Of a DNA stretch of 64,000 nucleotides, positions 42,578-51,658 are shown in pieces. The DNA is from an uncultured Eubacteriales bacterium. GTDB lineage: Bacteria; Bacillota; Clostridia; Lachnospirales; Lachnospiraceae. Under the pieces are notes generated by a model. That model worked only from the letters and a program-made list of their open reading frames with translations. It was not told the DNA's origin and made no database searches. Position numbers and translations under genes: made by a program. The stretch covers positions 40,500 through 104,499 of the forward strand of contig URMF01000005.1 of assembly GCA_900548855.1 (NCBI GenBank). Reading direction: 5' to 3'. Positions within the stretch are counted from its first letter, which is position 1, and every line of letters begins with the position of its first letter.

Positions 42578-45106
42578 CTACTTATCCCCCCTTGCAGCAA
42601 TTCTCGGCATATAGTATGTTGCCATACTGTCTACCGGTTCATATTTTAACATTATAATGTTACCCGCCATATATTTTTGCAGCTCCGCTCCTGACAAGGT
42701 ACTGCTATTTTCAAACAGCAAATCGTATGCTCCCGTTTCGCTGTTATATGCATAGACATTCGCATATCCATTGGCTCCATAGGAAGCAGAATCTACCACT
42801 TCCGTCTTACCATAGGAAAGATTCTCCAAGGTTGTAATTCCTGGATATCCCTCAAAGGAATACGTCATTGTCACCGCTCCATTATAGAGCATACCATCCG
42901 GGTCATAATCTCCCTGGGAAGCAAGCTCCATCTGTTTCAGGCTTGGATAATAAACGCCCTCTACATCCTCATATTCTGCATAATATGTCTGGAAAACCAC
43001 TGCATTCCCTGTCTGTTTGACATCCTCATCTCCCACAATTTCCGGTCGGTAAGAACTGATTTTCCCCCACACATAACCCTGATTATATGCTTCCTTGTCA
43101 ATAAAACTATTCTCCATTGTAGTATCAATCTGATACTCTGTATAAAGCTCCCGGTTTGAATACAAATCCGGATTACTGCTATAGAGACGTTCAAAGGTTC
43201 CATACTCATATGCCACAATCATTTTTGAAGAGTCAATTGTGATTTGCTCCCCTCTTTTCATATCTCCCACCTGATAAAAATGATTCTCAAAGGTAGCCAC
43301 TACCCCCTTTAAGTCATAATTTGTATTGTTTGTTATGGTTCCGCCAAAGCCTGTAGTCGTACACTGCAAATCACAGTCAATGGTTCCCATATCATTTTCA
43401 CCGGTCTTTTTCATATAGAGTGCAGTACTTTCAAACGTCTCCTCGTTATCCAGTGAAATTTCTGTTCCTTCACCTGTTTTTCTTATCAGAAAATCGTATT
43501 TTCCATCGGAATCCCCAGAACTAAACATACTATAGGAATAATCATCCATATTATAACGAAATTCAGAATATCCATCTTTTATTCGGATTGTATATTCCTG
43601 TGCTTTGGGACAGGTAATATTGGCATACACCTTTTCTGTTTGGAGACCGTCCTCTACATTTACAATAGAAAATGTATTGATCAAAGGCTTGCTCACCCTG
43701 TAAATAAAACCGGTCAGATAAATAATCCCCGTAAAGGCCAATGACACCAGTGGAATGGCAAGCCATATTTTTTCTCTCTTTTTACAAGCCTTTAAAATGA
43801 GATAAAGAACCGGTCCCACCAACACAACATATAAGAATAAAATTCCTCCATACAGCAGTCCGCTGGGTTTTTTATTGACATCTGCCGTCTTAGCCAGTTG
43901 AATACCGCTATACATAGCATTGACATTATAATCTCCGCCATTTAATCTGGTTACAACAGCATCCGTAGCGGTTGTCTGCAGCACCAGACACGCCATCATA
44001 CCTTTATAGGTACTACTTATAACCGGCTCCATTCCCAGTGAATAGGACAATACAACCACATTGCCAGCTCCTATCTTCTTCTGGTATGCGGTATGATTAT
44101 CTGACAAATCCGTTAATTCCGATGCCCCGTCAAAGGCAAATTCAACAGAATCTGTTCCCTTTATTATGAATTCCTCCGCATCCTGCCAGGCATCATCTGG
44201 CTCTTCTTCCTTTTCATCTTTCCTCTGGTTTACATCCTCTAAGCCGTTCTGGTCAGATGTACCGGTCTGTGATACATTATCTGCAGATACCCCATTTACA
44301 ACCTGTCCGGCTCTCTCCCCCAACATTACATCTTTCTTTTCCAGTTTTCCAATCGTTCCCGTTATAAAATCATCTGTAAAGACATGAAGCACATTCTGAT
44401 AATTGCTTCCCAGTGAGAGAATCAGAACACCCCCGTTAGTTACCCACTCTTTCAGTGCGGCATACTGTTCATCCGTAAGACTGGCAGTATCAAAATTATC
44501 CAGAATAATATAATCCAAAACTGAAAGCGCCCCGCTATCTGCCGGCAAAGAAGTTTCATTTAACTCCAGTGTGCTTACAATTCCAGAATAATTATTAAGC
44601 TTCATTTCCATTCCGTCAAAATAATGCAAGGCACTATAATCATCACTCAGAATCCCAACCATGACATTTTCACCTATCGATACAAGGTTCACCTGCTTTG
44701 ACTCTGTATACACAACCTTATCCTTGTCATCCATGAGTTCAATTTTGAGCTTTCCCGAATTGCCAAGTACAGAAGGGACAAATGTAAAAGTTTTCTCCTC
44801 TCCCGCTGCCAGTGAAATCTCTTCACCATAGGCGGCAGTCTTCTGTCCATTGTCCATCATCGGTACAATGCGCAGGGTTCCTGTAAAATTGCTTTTGCTT
44901 TCCACGGTAACCTTAATTACTACCGGATTATCGTAAGCAGCAAAGCCGTCAATTCCACATTCTGTATCCACCGTAAAATTCTGATTTTTATTTGACTTTT
45001 CTGTATCATTTGCCGCATGGAGTACAAATGCCGGAAATAACATTACGGATACCGTTACCAGCAATACAAACCATACTGACAGTCTTTTCATGCCCATTCT
45101 TTTCAT
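42578..45106 (-). CDS. Large secreted/membrane protein with amidotransferase-like domain
   Basis: An 842-residue protein with a signal peptide (LSVWFVLLVTVSVMLFPAF), an immunoglobulin-like N-terminal domain, a region that looks like a class I amidotransferase fold (YIILDNFDTASLTDEQ to GGVLILSLGSN), two central membrane segments (about 425-475) and a beta-rich C-terminal part. This layout resembles auxiliary proteins found with some ABC-2 exporters of Gram-positives, but I cannot name the family. It abuts the ABC ATPase gene (no gap), so it is probably part of the exporter. The ATG at 45106 follows GAGGAGAGATGT. Confidence 0.8.
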   Translation of the reverse strand: MKRMGMKRLSVWFVLLVTVSVMLFPAFVLHAANDTEKSNKNQNFTVDTECGIDGFAAYDNPVVIKVTVESKSNFTGTLRIVPMMDNGQKTAAYGEEISLAAGEEKTFTFVPSVLGNSGKLKIELMDDKDKVVYTESKQVNLVSIGENVMVGILSDDYSALHYFDGMEMKLNNYSGIVSTLELNETSLPADSGALSVLDYIILDNFDTASLTDEQYAALKEWVTNGGVLILSLGSNYQNVLHVFTDDFITGTIGKLEKKDVMLGERAGQVVNGVSADNVSQTGTSDQNGLEDVNQRKDEKEEEPDDAWQDAEEFIIKGTDSVEFAFDGASELTDLSDNHTAYQKKIGAGNVVVLSYSLGMEPVISSTYKGMMACLVLQTTATDAVVTRLNGGDYNVNAMYSGIQLAKTADVNKKPSGLLYGGILFLYVVLVGPVLYLILKACKKREKIWLAIPLVSLAFTGIIYLTGFIYRVSKPLINTFSIVNVEDGLQTEKVYANITCPKAQEYTIRIKDGYSEFRYNMDDYSYSMFSSGDSDGKYDFLIRKTGEGTEISLDNEETFESTALYMKKTGENDMGTIDCDLQCTTTGFGGTITNNTNYDLKGVVATFENHFYQVGDMKRGEQITIDSSKMIVAYEYGTFERLYSSNPDLYSNRELYTEYQIDTTMENSFIDKEAYNQGYVWGKISSYRPEIVGDEDVKQTGNAVVFQTYYAEYEDVEGVYYPSLKQMELASQGDYDPDGMLYNGAVTMTYSFEGYPGITTLENLSYGKTEVVDSASYGANGYANVYAYNSETGAYDLLFENSSTLSGAELQKYMAGNIIMLKYEPVDSMATYYMPRIAARGDK

Positions 45107-45138
45107 ACATCTCTCCTCTTATCCTTTTTCATACTTTA

Positions 45139-45200
45139 GGTAATTGCGAAACTTCTTAATATGCAATGAGCCAAGTGAGCGTTTCCGTTCATTTGGCCCG
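45139..45200. repeat. TTGCGAAACT-family repeat next to a GCCAAGTGA hairpin
   Basis: GGTAATTGCGAAACT (45139-45153) is followed by a short hairpin GCCAAGTGA / TCATTTGGC (about 45171-45196, one G-T pair), the same stem as in the repeat near 3265. The gap 45107-45278 has no gene. Confidence 0.55.
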
Positions 45201-45278
45201 ATACTATTGTAGCACAACTATTCATTGTAAAATCTTACGTTTTTCTTAATTCATTTCAAAGCTTTTACTCATTCTTCT

Positions 45279-45653
45279 CTATCTCTTATATTTTCCTTTT
45301 CTCACAAAGGAATGATTTCCTGCCTTTTCCTGCATTTTATCATACTGCTCGTACATGTCCTGTACGCTGTTCTCTAACAGAAAATAGTGTTTGATATAGG
45401 GCACCATCAAAACCAGCAGCATAAGGATTAGCAGCACCATCGGAATTGAAAAATTACTAAATGTATACAAAAATGCCATAACCGTCAAAATGGCAAAGGT
45501 TACCGTCACAATCAGGTGAATCAGCCTCTCATGGGCGAAAAATGCAATCTGTACCAGATGCTTTTTCATCTCCTCCTCCCAGTTGATATCATTGTCCTCT
45601 GCTTCTAACAGCTTATCAATATATGCTAAATACTGTCTGATTCTGTCTGCCAT
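45279..45653 (-). CDS. Small membrane protein (unknown)
   Basis: A 124-residue protein with a soluble N terminus (DKLLEAEDNDINWEEEM) and two hydrophobic segments near the middle (about 45-90), then a basic tail. I do not recognise it. The strong AAAGGAGGATATAC site before ATG 45653 supports this start; an in-frame extension to 45710 has none. It is transcribed with the preceding 247-residue protein. Confidence 0.75.
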   Translation of the reverse strand: MADRIRQYLAYIDKLLEAEDNDINWEEEMKKHLVQIAFFAHERLIHLIVTVTFAILTVMAFLYTFSNFSIPMVLLILMLLVLMVPYIKHYFLLENSVQDMYEQYDKMQEKAGNHSFVRKGKYKR

Positions 45654-45738
45654 ATGTATATCCTCCTTTTTTATATCTGGAGCAGTCCTACATCCTGTAA
45701 CACCACCCACAACATACTCTGCCCTCCAAAAAATACGA

Positions 45739-46482
45739 TTAATAATCTGCTTTTCTTTTGTTAAATATTTTTTCTCCCAGTAGTAAAAAAACTACTCCTG
45801 TTACAATCCAGCTTACAAATGCGGTTCCAAGACGTATCAAAGTAATGACTGTGCCATGCTCCTGGTACCATTCATCATCAAATGCATACAGCACACCCTT
45901 CATTGTCATATCATATTCGCTGCTAAATTCTGACAGATACCCCTGCACCTCTTTTGAAATACCCTCCTTTTTAGAAACTGGAAGAGTAACCCGGCCTCCT
46001 TTCTCAATTGCCTTGGCAATTCGTTTTGGTATTTGCGCCAATATATAGGTTCCGTCCGGACATTCCAAAAGATAATATTCATTATATTGGTCTAACAAAT
46101 CCCACCCCTGTATTACTTCACGTCGTCTGGCACCTGCTCTGCTTCCTCCTGTTCCTGGGCTTTTGAAATACGGGCTTTCCCACGCTTTCAATTTGAATAT
46201 TCCTGTAGAAACAATCCCCCCTGGCTCCATTGTTACATCATCCATAGCAAGGATATCCTCAAACTCTTCCTTGCCGGAAATACGCGGAATATCTTCTCCT
46301 GCTGGATGCCCTGTATATGAAACACTTTTATTCTTCTCAATATCAGACATTGTAATAGTAGTCTCATCCTTCTCCATAAAATCTTCCGGATAAAAATTCT
46401 GATATACAAAAAATGCTATTACCAAACCCAGTATTACCGCCACTGCTGTTATAACTTTTTCTCTCAAAATATGTACCCCCAT
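45739..46482 (-). CDS. Two-membrane-segment protein (unknown)
   Basis: A 247-residue protein with an N-terminal membrane segment (VITAVAVILGLVIAFFV), a soluble outer domain and a C-terminal membrane segment (about 220-240). It looks like an anchored domain between two helices. No family recognised. First gene of the cluster that continues to the triple-VWA gene, with a 85-bp gap to the next. Confidence 0.72.
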   Translation of the reverse strand: MGVHILREKVITAVAVILGLVIAFFVYQNFYPEDFMEKDETTITMSDIEKNKSVSYTGHPAGEDIPRISGKEEFEDILAMDDVTMEPGGIVSTGIFKLKAWESPYFKSPGTGGSRAGARRREVIQGWDLLDQYNEYYLLECPDGTYILAQIPKRIAKAIEKGGRVTLPVSKKEGISKEVQGYLSEFSSEYDMTMKGVLYAFDDEWYQEHGTVITLIRLGTAFVSWIVTGVVFLLLGEKIFNKRKADY

Positions 46483-46554
46483 CTATGATAAAGTATATCA
46501 TTTTCACAGCATTTCCTCAACCAAAATCAGATAAGATACTGCTTTCCCCCAATA

Positions 46555-46592
46555 TAAAAGAACTGCATTCATAATACAGTCCCTTTAATCAT
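46555..46592 (-). terminator. Terminator of the TRIC-type channel gene
   Basis: Minus-strand stem AAAGGGACTG / CAGTTCTTTT (wobbles) followed by a T/A-rich tail, about 40 bases after the channel gene's stop. Confidence 0.5.
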
Positions 46593-46628
46593 CTGCCTCA
46601 CATCCAGCTTTACATCTCCAAAGTCCTT

Positions 46629-47270
46629 TCATTTCAGGTGAACCCTCGGAAGATTCCACTGAAAATGAGCTGCCAGCAGCCGAAGAACTAACACCAGCAA
46701 TAAACTGACAGCAACCGCAAATTCCAGATACCCTGTATATTCCAGAAGAAGATAAATTCCCGCCCCCACGATGGAAGCTGTCGCATAGACATGCTTGCGG
46801 AAAATATAGGGTACATTTCCCGCAAATATATCCCTCATAATACCGCCACCAACTCCCGTAATTACACCAACAAAAAGAAGCAATGCTATATTTTCACTTC
46901 CCAACCGCTCTTGTGTATAGCGAATGCCAAGAATCGTAAACGCACCTAAACCAATCGCATCTGAAATAAGAAGCACCTTATTCCATATGGCACTTTTTTC
47001 CTCTGTCTGCTTCTTAGACATAACTGCGCCCACAAGGAATGCTGCAACAGCCACACCAACTGCAAGCCCCGCACACCATGGATCCTGAAAAACAACCGGC
47101 GGTACCTCCCCTATTACAATATCCCGTAAAATGCCTCCTCCTACTGCCGTCACCAGTCCTAATACAATGACTCCCAGTAAATCCATCTCTTTTTTCATAG
47201 CCTCTACTGCCCCTGAAACAGAAAAGGCCGTCGTTCCTAAGATTTCAAGGAAAACCATTATCCAATTCAT
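46629..47270 (-). CDS. TRIC-type cation channel (UPF0126/YicG family)
   Basis: A 213-residue protein with seven hydrophobic segments and two repeats of the YicG/TRIC signature, AVGGGILRDIVIG and GVGGGIMRDIFAG. These form a trimeric intracellular-cation-type channel; in bacteria the physiological ion is not settled. The start is ATG 47270 after AAAAGGAC; an extension to 47312 has no site. It is divergent from the leuA leader. Confidence 0.88.
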   Translation of the reverse strand: MNWIMVFLEILGTTAFSVSGAVEAMKKEMDLLGVIVLGLVTAVGGGILRDIVIGEVPPVVFQDPWCAGLAVGVAVAAFLVGAVMSKKQTEEKSAIWNKVLLISDAIGLGAFTILGIRYTQERLGSENIALLLFVGVITGVGGGIMRDIFAGNVPYIFRKHVYATASIVGAGIYLLLEYTGYLEFAVAVSLLLVLVLRLLAAHFQWNLPRVHLK

Positions 47271-47394
47271 ACTATCTTGTCCTTTTGATTCACATTTATT
47301 TTCCTCATTCACTCAGGTGCACATTATATACTATAGTATTACCCTTTTCACTATTTTTGTTCCATTGATTATAACTTTTTTATAAAAATACGGG

Positions 47395-47423
47395 TTGACA
47401 CTTTGAAAACAATATGTTAATCT
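47395..47423 (+). promoter_or_regulatory. Promoter of the leuA T-box transcript
   Basis: TTGACA (47395-47400), 17-base spacer and TAATCT (47418-47423). Start predicted near 47430, giving a leader of about 400 nt. Confidence 0.8.
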
Positions 47424-47429
47424 TTTCTT

Positions 47430-47746
47430 ACTTAAAACAATTGTATATTGATTTTATAAATACCATGATAAGGAATAGTAGAATCTTGGAAGTATGCAGA
47501 GAACTGCCGGCTGGTGCAAGGCAGCTACGAAAAAGATTTGAACTCGCCTTTGAGTAGCCCACTGAACATATCATAATATTAGATAAGTAGGTGAGGACGG
47601 AGCCCGACCGTTATTTCAGGGAGGATATAAGACTGATTTTTTCAAAGTCCGTATCTGCAATGAGTGCATACAATGATGTATGAATTAGAGTGGTACCGCG
47701 TAAGCATTGCTTTACGTCTCTATAGAAGAGACGTGGGGCATTTTTT
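47430..47746 (+). promoter_or_regulatory. T-box leader (leucine)
   Basis: It has the T-box GAGTGGTACCGCG (47688-47700), a stem I distal loop with GGTG, and a specifier region around GAACTCGCC with CTC (47543-47545), a leucine codon. A terminator follows (47709-47746). The T-box mechanism senses uncharged tRNA-Leu and allows read-through into leuA. The specifier position is my reading of a familiar pattern, supported by the leuA context. Confidence 0.9.
47709..47746 (+). terminator. T-box terminator
   Basis: GCTTTACGTCTC / GAGACGTGGGGC stem followed by TTTTTT; alternative to the antiterminator that uses the T-box sequence just upstream. Confidence 0.85.
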
Positions 47747-47829
47747 AATTTACCCTAAAATAAGACTGATTGCGATATATATCCGAAAAAGCAAACATAT
47801 TCTATTTAAAGAAAGAGAGGTAATTTATT

Positions 47830-49509
47830 ATGATGGATTCAACCAAGTATAAGAGAAATTATTTTATGCCCCCTGCCGAGTCCTTGGAATGGACCAAAAA
47901 GGAGTATATTGATAAGGCGCCTGCATGGTGCTCTGTAGATTTAAGAGATGGTAACCAGGCCTTAATCGTACCAATGAGCTTAGATGAAAAAATTGATTTC
48001 TTCAAGATGTTAGTACAGGTTGGTTTCAAGGAGATTGAAGTCGGTTTCCCTGCCGCCTCTGAGACCGAATACGATTTCTTGAGAGCGTTGATTGACCAGA
48101 ATTTAATCCCAGATGATGTAACCGTCCAGGTTCTGACACAGGCAAGACCACACATCATCCAAAAAACCTTTGAAGCAGTAAAAGGCTGTAAACACGCAGT
48201 AATCCATTTATATAATTCCACTTCCCTGGCACAGCGCGAACAGGTTTTCAAGAAATCCAGAGAAGAAATTAAGCAGATTGCGGTGGAAGGCGCAAAAATG
48301 TTGTTGGATTTAACAAAACAGGATGGAGGCAACTACCAGTTTGAATATTCCCCTGAATCCTTTACCGGAACAGAGGTAGATTATGCATTGGAGGTTTGTA
48401 ACGCTGTGATTGACGTATGGCAGCCAACTCCTGACAACAAGGTAATTATCAACCTGCCTGCTACCGTTGAAATGTCATTACCTCACGTTTATGCCAGCCA
48501 GATTGAATACATGAGTAAAAACCTTACCATGCGGGAAAATGTCATTCTGTCCTTACATCCACACAATGACCGTGGCTGTGGCGTGGCAGATGCTGAATTA
48601 GGTGTACTTGCCGGAGCTGACCGTATCGAGGGTACTTTATTTGGCAACGGTGAACGTACCGGTAATGTAGATATTATCACTTTAGCAATGAACATGTATA
48701 CCCACGGCATAGACCCGAAGCTGGATTTCAGTGATATTCCTAAGATTACTGAACTGTACGAGCGGGTCACCGGAATGCGGGTTTATGACCGGTCCCCATA
48801 CACCGGTAAACTGGTATTTGCAGCATTTTCCGGTTCCCATCAGGATGCCATTGCAAAGGGTATGAAATGGAGAGAGGAAAAGAACTTAAAGGACTGGACA
48901 GTTCCTTACCTGCCTCTTGACCCACATGATGTTGGACGTGAGTATGAGGGTGATGTTATCCGTATTAACTCCCAGTCCGGCAAGGGTGGAATCGGCTATA
49001 TTTTAGAGCAGAGCTACGGCTTTAATTTACCAGCGAAAATGCGGGAAGATTTAGGCTATGCTGTCAAGAGCGTATCCGACCACATGCACAAGGAATTAAC
49101 CCCGGAGGAAATCCTGGGAATCTTCAACAAAGAGTATGTGAATATAAAGACCGCTATCAAATTAGACGAATGTCATTTTGTACAAGAAGGAAACGGTGTC
49201 ATTTCCACAGAGCTGACAATCAAACGTGACGGTATTAAAAAAGTATACCACGGTACGGGAAACGGACGTCTGGACGCCGTTGCAAATGCAGTAAAAAAGC
49301 ATTTTGGCATAGAATTCAAGCTGACAACTTACGAAGAGCACGCTTTACAGCATGGTTCCAATTCCCAGGCCTGCGCCTATGTGGGAATTGATATGGCAGA
49401 CGGCAAGACCACCTGGGGCTGCGGTATCAAGAACGATATCATTGACGCCTCTGTATGTGCTTTACTTTCCGCAGTTAACAAGGTCTTAGATACAAATCAC
49501 ATTAAATAA
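47830..49509 (+). CDS. leuA: 2-isopropylmalate synthase
   Basis: A 559-residue LeuA of the longer type. The TIM barrel has SVDLRDGNQAL (catalytic Arg/Asp), the metal ligand motif LHPHNDRGCG, and GTLFGNGERTGNVD. The C-terminal leucine-sensing domain has the SNSQACAYVGI region. It condenses acetyl-CoA with 2-ketoisovalerate, the first committed step to leucine. Transcribed from its own T-box leader. Two adjacent ATGs at the start; the first has a GAGAGAGG site. No other leucine genes are in the window. Confidence 0.96.
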   Translation: MMDSTKYKRNYFMPPAESLEWTKKEYIDKAPAWCSVDLRDGNQALIVPMSLDEKIDFFKMLVQVGFKEIEVGFPAASETEYDFLRALIDQNLIPDDVTVQVLTQARPHIIQKTFEAVKGCKHAVIHLYNSTSLAQREQVFKKSREEIKQIAVEGAKMLLDLTKQDGGNYQFEYSPESFTGTEVDYALEVCNAVIDVWQPTPDNKVIINLPATVEMSLPHVYASQIEYMSKNLTMRENVILSLHPHNDRGCGVADAELGVLAGADRIEGTLFGNGERTGNVDIITLAMNMYTHGIDPKLDFSDIPKITELYERVTGMRVYDRSPYTGKLVFAAFSGSHQDAIAKGMKWREEKNLKDWTVPYLPLDPHDVGREYEGDVIRINSQSGKGGIGYILEQSYGFNLPAKMREDLGYAVKSVSDHMHKELTPEEILGIFNKEYVNIKTAIKLDECHFVQEGNGVISTELTIKRDGIKKVYHGTGNGRLDAVANAVKKHFGIEFKLTTYEEHALQHGSNSQACAYVGIDMADGKTTWGCGIKNDIIDASVCALLSAVNKVLDTNHIK

Positions 49510-49548
49510 GCTGCAAAAGCAAATTTCACATAATTGATTTATAAGATG

Positions 49549-49595
49549 TAACAGGAAGGAATTTCATCACTGAACAGATAAAATCCCTTCCTGTT
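49549..49595 (+). terminator. Possible terminator after leuA
   Basis: A 16-base stem with one mismatch (TAACAGGAAGGA / TCCCTTCCTGTTA region) about 40 bases after leuA. There is no T tract after it. Confidence 0.4.
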
Positions 49596-49625
49596 ATCAG
49601 ATTCATCCGGCAATAGTGTGACTTG

Positions 49626-49740
49626 TCACTCACTGCCAACGTCTTTTATATGCCCAAAATCCATATATGGATTATGCCAGTCCAGTACGTTCACTATTAC
49701 GCATATAAGACAACATACAACATCTAAATGTATTATCCAT
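49626..49740 (-). pseudogene. Remnant of a small membrane protein related to the one at 50857-51072
   Basis: Reading the minus strand down to TGA at 49626-49628 gives CCLICVIVNVLDWHNPYMDF, close to CVICSFACIIAKILDWYNPFMDF of the intact protein at 50857-51072. The start region is degraded (no ATG or ribosome binding site) and the second membrane segment is missing. This looks like a broken tandem copy downstream of the glycosidase gene. Confidence 0.55.
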
Positions 49741-49756
49741 TTATTGAATTTATCTA

Positions 49757-50791
49757 TTATAATCCCTCATTCAAAAAAATCCCATCTGCTATTTCATGTT
49801 CCGGTTTATATGGATGATTAGCTACATCATTCTGAAATGTCATAAATGAGCAATGGCCTCCATCTAAATTATAAGCCAGCTTACAGCCTAAATCTTCAAA
49901 TACTTTTGCCATTTCATCTAAGAACATCCCCCTTGAATTTTTTTGTCTTCCATCTACAATCAACAGGCAGTAATGCCCTGGCTCATAATATCCTATCGCC
50001 GTTCTGGGATGTGACTCCCGTATATAATCCCATGTTATAAAATCAGCTTTTGCTTTGCCATTCTCATCCAACAAACTTGGACCAAATACCCAACTTTGAT
50101 ATACCCCTTTATCAATTAACTGCCGCAAATCAATTTGTTTAGGAGGATATATCTCCATGGTTCCGTCCCATTTCAACACACAGGTTTCCGCATTTGACTG
50201 CTGTGCTCGATAAATCACACCATTCCGGATAATCGTTCCATTCTCCTTATGACGGTCATTGCTATAGGAATCACCATTTATAGCAAGAACTGATTTCATC
50301 TTTTTTGACATATCAGATAATTTCTCTGAATAACCCACTCCATAAGTATTCTTTGCAAAGGCTGTTTGAAAACAAGTAATATTTCCAATATAAATATCCG
50401 CTAATACATAGGATATTTTTGTACCGTATTTCTCATGCTTTCCAGACTCTGACTTGTCTAATATTCCTGTATCATACTGTATTTGTGACAAATTAATTGC
50501 TAAATTAGGACTGGTATAGGATGTATCTGTTGCAATAACTGTATCTGTAAATTTGTCCTTAAATTTTTTATGCCAATCCTGCTTGTCCATAACAATCTGT
50601 GTACTATCGATAGAATCCTTCCTTTTTACAGACTCTTCTACTTTTACATTTTGCTGATTTCTTAATGTTTCACCAAGTTCAATTGCCTCAATCCCTTTTT
50701 GCGGAATTTTATAATCTACAATCCAAACTGCAATGATAATCAATACTGCAATCACAAAATCAACTAAAACTCTTAAAAATCTCTTCTTCAT
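49757..50791 (-). CDS. Phosphodiester glycosidase (NAGPA domain) membrane protein
   Basis: A 344-residue protein with an N-terminal signal anchor (VDFVIAVLIIIAVWIVDY). The C-terminal phosphodiester glycosidase/DUF2233 domain has AINGDSYSNDR, the VDGRQKNSRGM stretch and YNLDGGHCSFM. Family members remove sugars from phosphodiester-linked glycans such as N-acetylglucosamine-1-phosphodiesters and act on exopolysaccharide or teichoic-type polymers. It would face outside. It follows the 71-residue membrane protein gene in the same direction and lies in the AT-rich block before tRNA-Leu. Confidence 0.85.
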   Translation of the reverse strand: MKKRFLRVLVDFVIAVLIIIAVWIVDYKIPQKGIEAIELGETLRNQQNVKVEESVKRKDSIDSTQIVMDKQDWHKKFKDKFTDTVIATDTSYTSPNLAINLSQIQYDTGILDKSESGKHEKYGTKISYVLADIYIGNITCFQTAFAKNTYGVGYSEKLSDMSKKMKSVLAINGDSYSNDRHKENGTIIRNGVIYRAQQSNAETCVLKWDGTMEIYPPKQIDLRQLIDKGVYQSWVFGPSLLDENGKAKADFITWDYIRESHPRTAIGYYEPGHYCLLIVDGRQKNSRGMFLDEMAKVFEDLGCKLAYNLDGGHCSFMTFQNDVANHPYKPEHEIADGIFLNEGL

Positions 50792-50856
50792 TTTCTTTTG
50801 CTTTTCCTTCTGTTTATTTTTATATGATATATTTTAGCTTTTCATCTATATTTTCT

Positions 50857-51072
50857 CTAAGAGTTCCTTTTACACATAATTTGTTTTTTTGTGTTTCCTT
50901 TTGATTTCGTCAATACCATAATAGGAACTGCCAGATATAATATAATTTGTATATATGCCATGTGTCCGGAAAAATCCATAAAAGGATTATACCAATCCAA
51001 AATCTTTGCAATTATGCAGGCAAAACTGCATATAACGCATATATGTAATAAAAATCCTCTGAAAATACTCAT
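50857..51072 (-). CDS. Small membrane protein upstream of the phosphodiester glycosidase
   Basis: A 71-residue protein with two hydrophobic segments (about 5-25 and 37-55), joined by DWYNPFMDFSGHM, and a basic tail. A strong AAGGAGAGATT site precedes ATG 51072. A degraded relative lies at 49626-49740. I do not recognise a family. It may serve the neighbouring glycosidase. Confidence 0.7.
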   Translation of the reverse strand: MSIFRGFLLHICVICSFACIIAKILDWYNPFMDFSGHMAYIQIILYLAVPIMVLTKSKGNTKKQIMCKRNS

Positions 51073-51154
51073 TTCAATCTCTCCTTAATAAAAAGTTTAT
51101 CCATTTTTTCCGCTAACCAATAACCTATATATCCGGCTAGCGGTTTTGCAACTT

Positions 51155-51325
51155 CTATTTTACACTATCATCCAACTTTTTCCCACAATTGCTACAATAA
51201 GCTGCCTTTATATCTACTATCTGTTTACAATACTGGCACTCCCTTTTTAAAGGCTCTCCACATCTGATACAAAATTTAGAACCTTTCATTTTAATTCTTC
51301 CACAATTTTTACAGGTTCCATTCAT
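51155..51325 (-). CDS. Tiny double zinc-ribbon protein
   Basis: A 56-residue frame that starts ATG 51325 after AGGATGA and ends TAG at 51155. Its cysteines are arranged C-x2-C ... C-x2-C ... C-x2-C ... C-x2-C (TCKNCG, FCIRCG, ECQYCK, YCSNCG), giving two zinc ribbons. It overlaps the 3' end of the upstream gene by 17 bases, so it is probably translationally coupled. Function unknown; zinc ribbons often bind nucleic acids or proteins. Confidence 0.7.
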   Translation of the reverse strand: MNGTCKNCGRIKMKGSKFCIRCGEPLKRECQYCKQIVDIKAAYCSNCGKKLDDSVK

Positions 51326-51587
51326 CCTGTGAATGTTCCGTTTCCTTATGCTCTACGACTTTTTGTTCTTCATCTTCCAATTTGTATTTTTTCTCTGCAT
51401 CATTATTTTCATTTTCGTGCTCTCTGTCTTTTTCCACATTCATATCAAACTCATTTATTCTGTTCTCAAAATTAAAATATACCGTTACGGGAACCACTAC
51501 AGCGAAAATAAGACTAATAATCAAGAAATAAATTACCGCTTTTTTGAAATTCATTTGCATTGCTTTCCTTTTCCATTTTTCCAACAT
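51309..51587 (-). CDS. Small membrane protein with acidic tail
   Basis: A 92-residue protein with one membrane segment (AVIYFLIISLIFAVVVPVTVYF) and an outer or inner charged tail rich in Glu, Lys, Asn and His (about 40-92). Start ATG 51587 with GGAGGTAATATTT; the frame extends to 51602 through the site itself. It overlaps the zinc-ribbon gene. Confidence 0.65.
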   Translation of the reverse strand: MLEKWKRKAMQMNFKKAVIYFLIISLIFAVVVPVTVYFNFENRINEFDMNVEKDREHENENNDAEKKYKLEDEEQKVVEHKETEHSQDEWNL

Positions 51588-51658
51588 AAATATTACCTCC
51601 AAATTTAAATAAATAATTTCTCAGAATCTTTAATCCAGTAAATGCCTTATCTGCAATA

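Noticed and set aside
49549..49595. Stem after leuA as a riboswitch
   Set aside because: A simple hairpin without conserved riboswitch motifs; at most a terminator.
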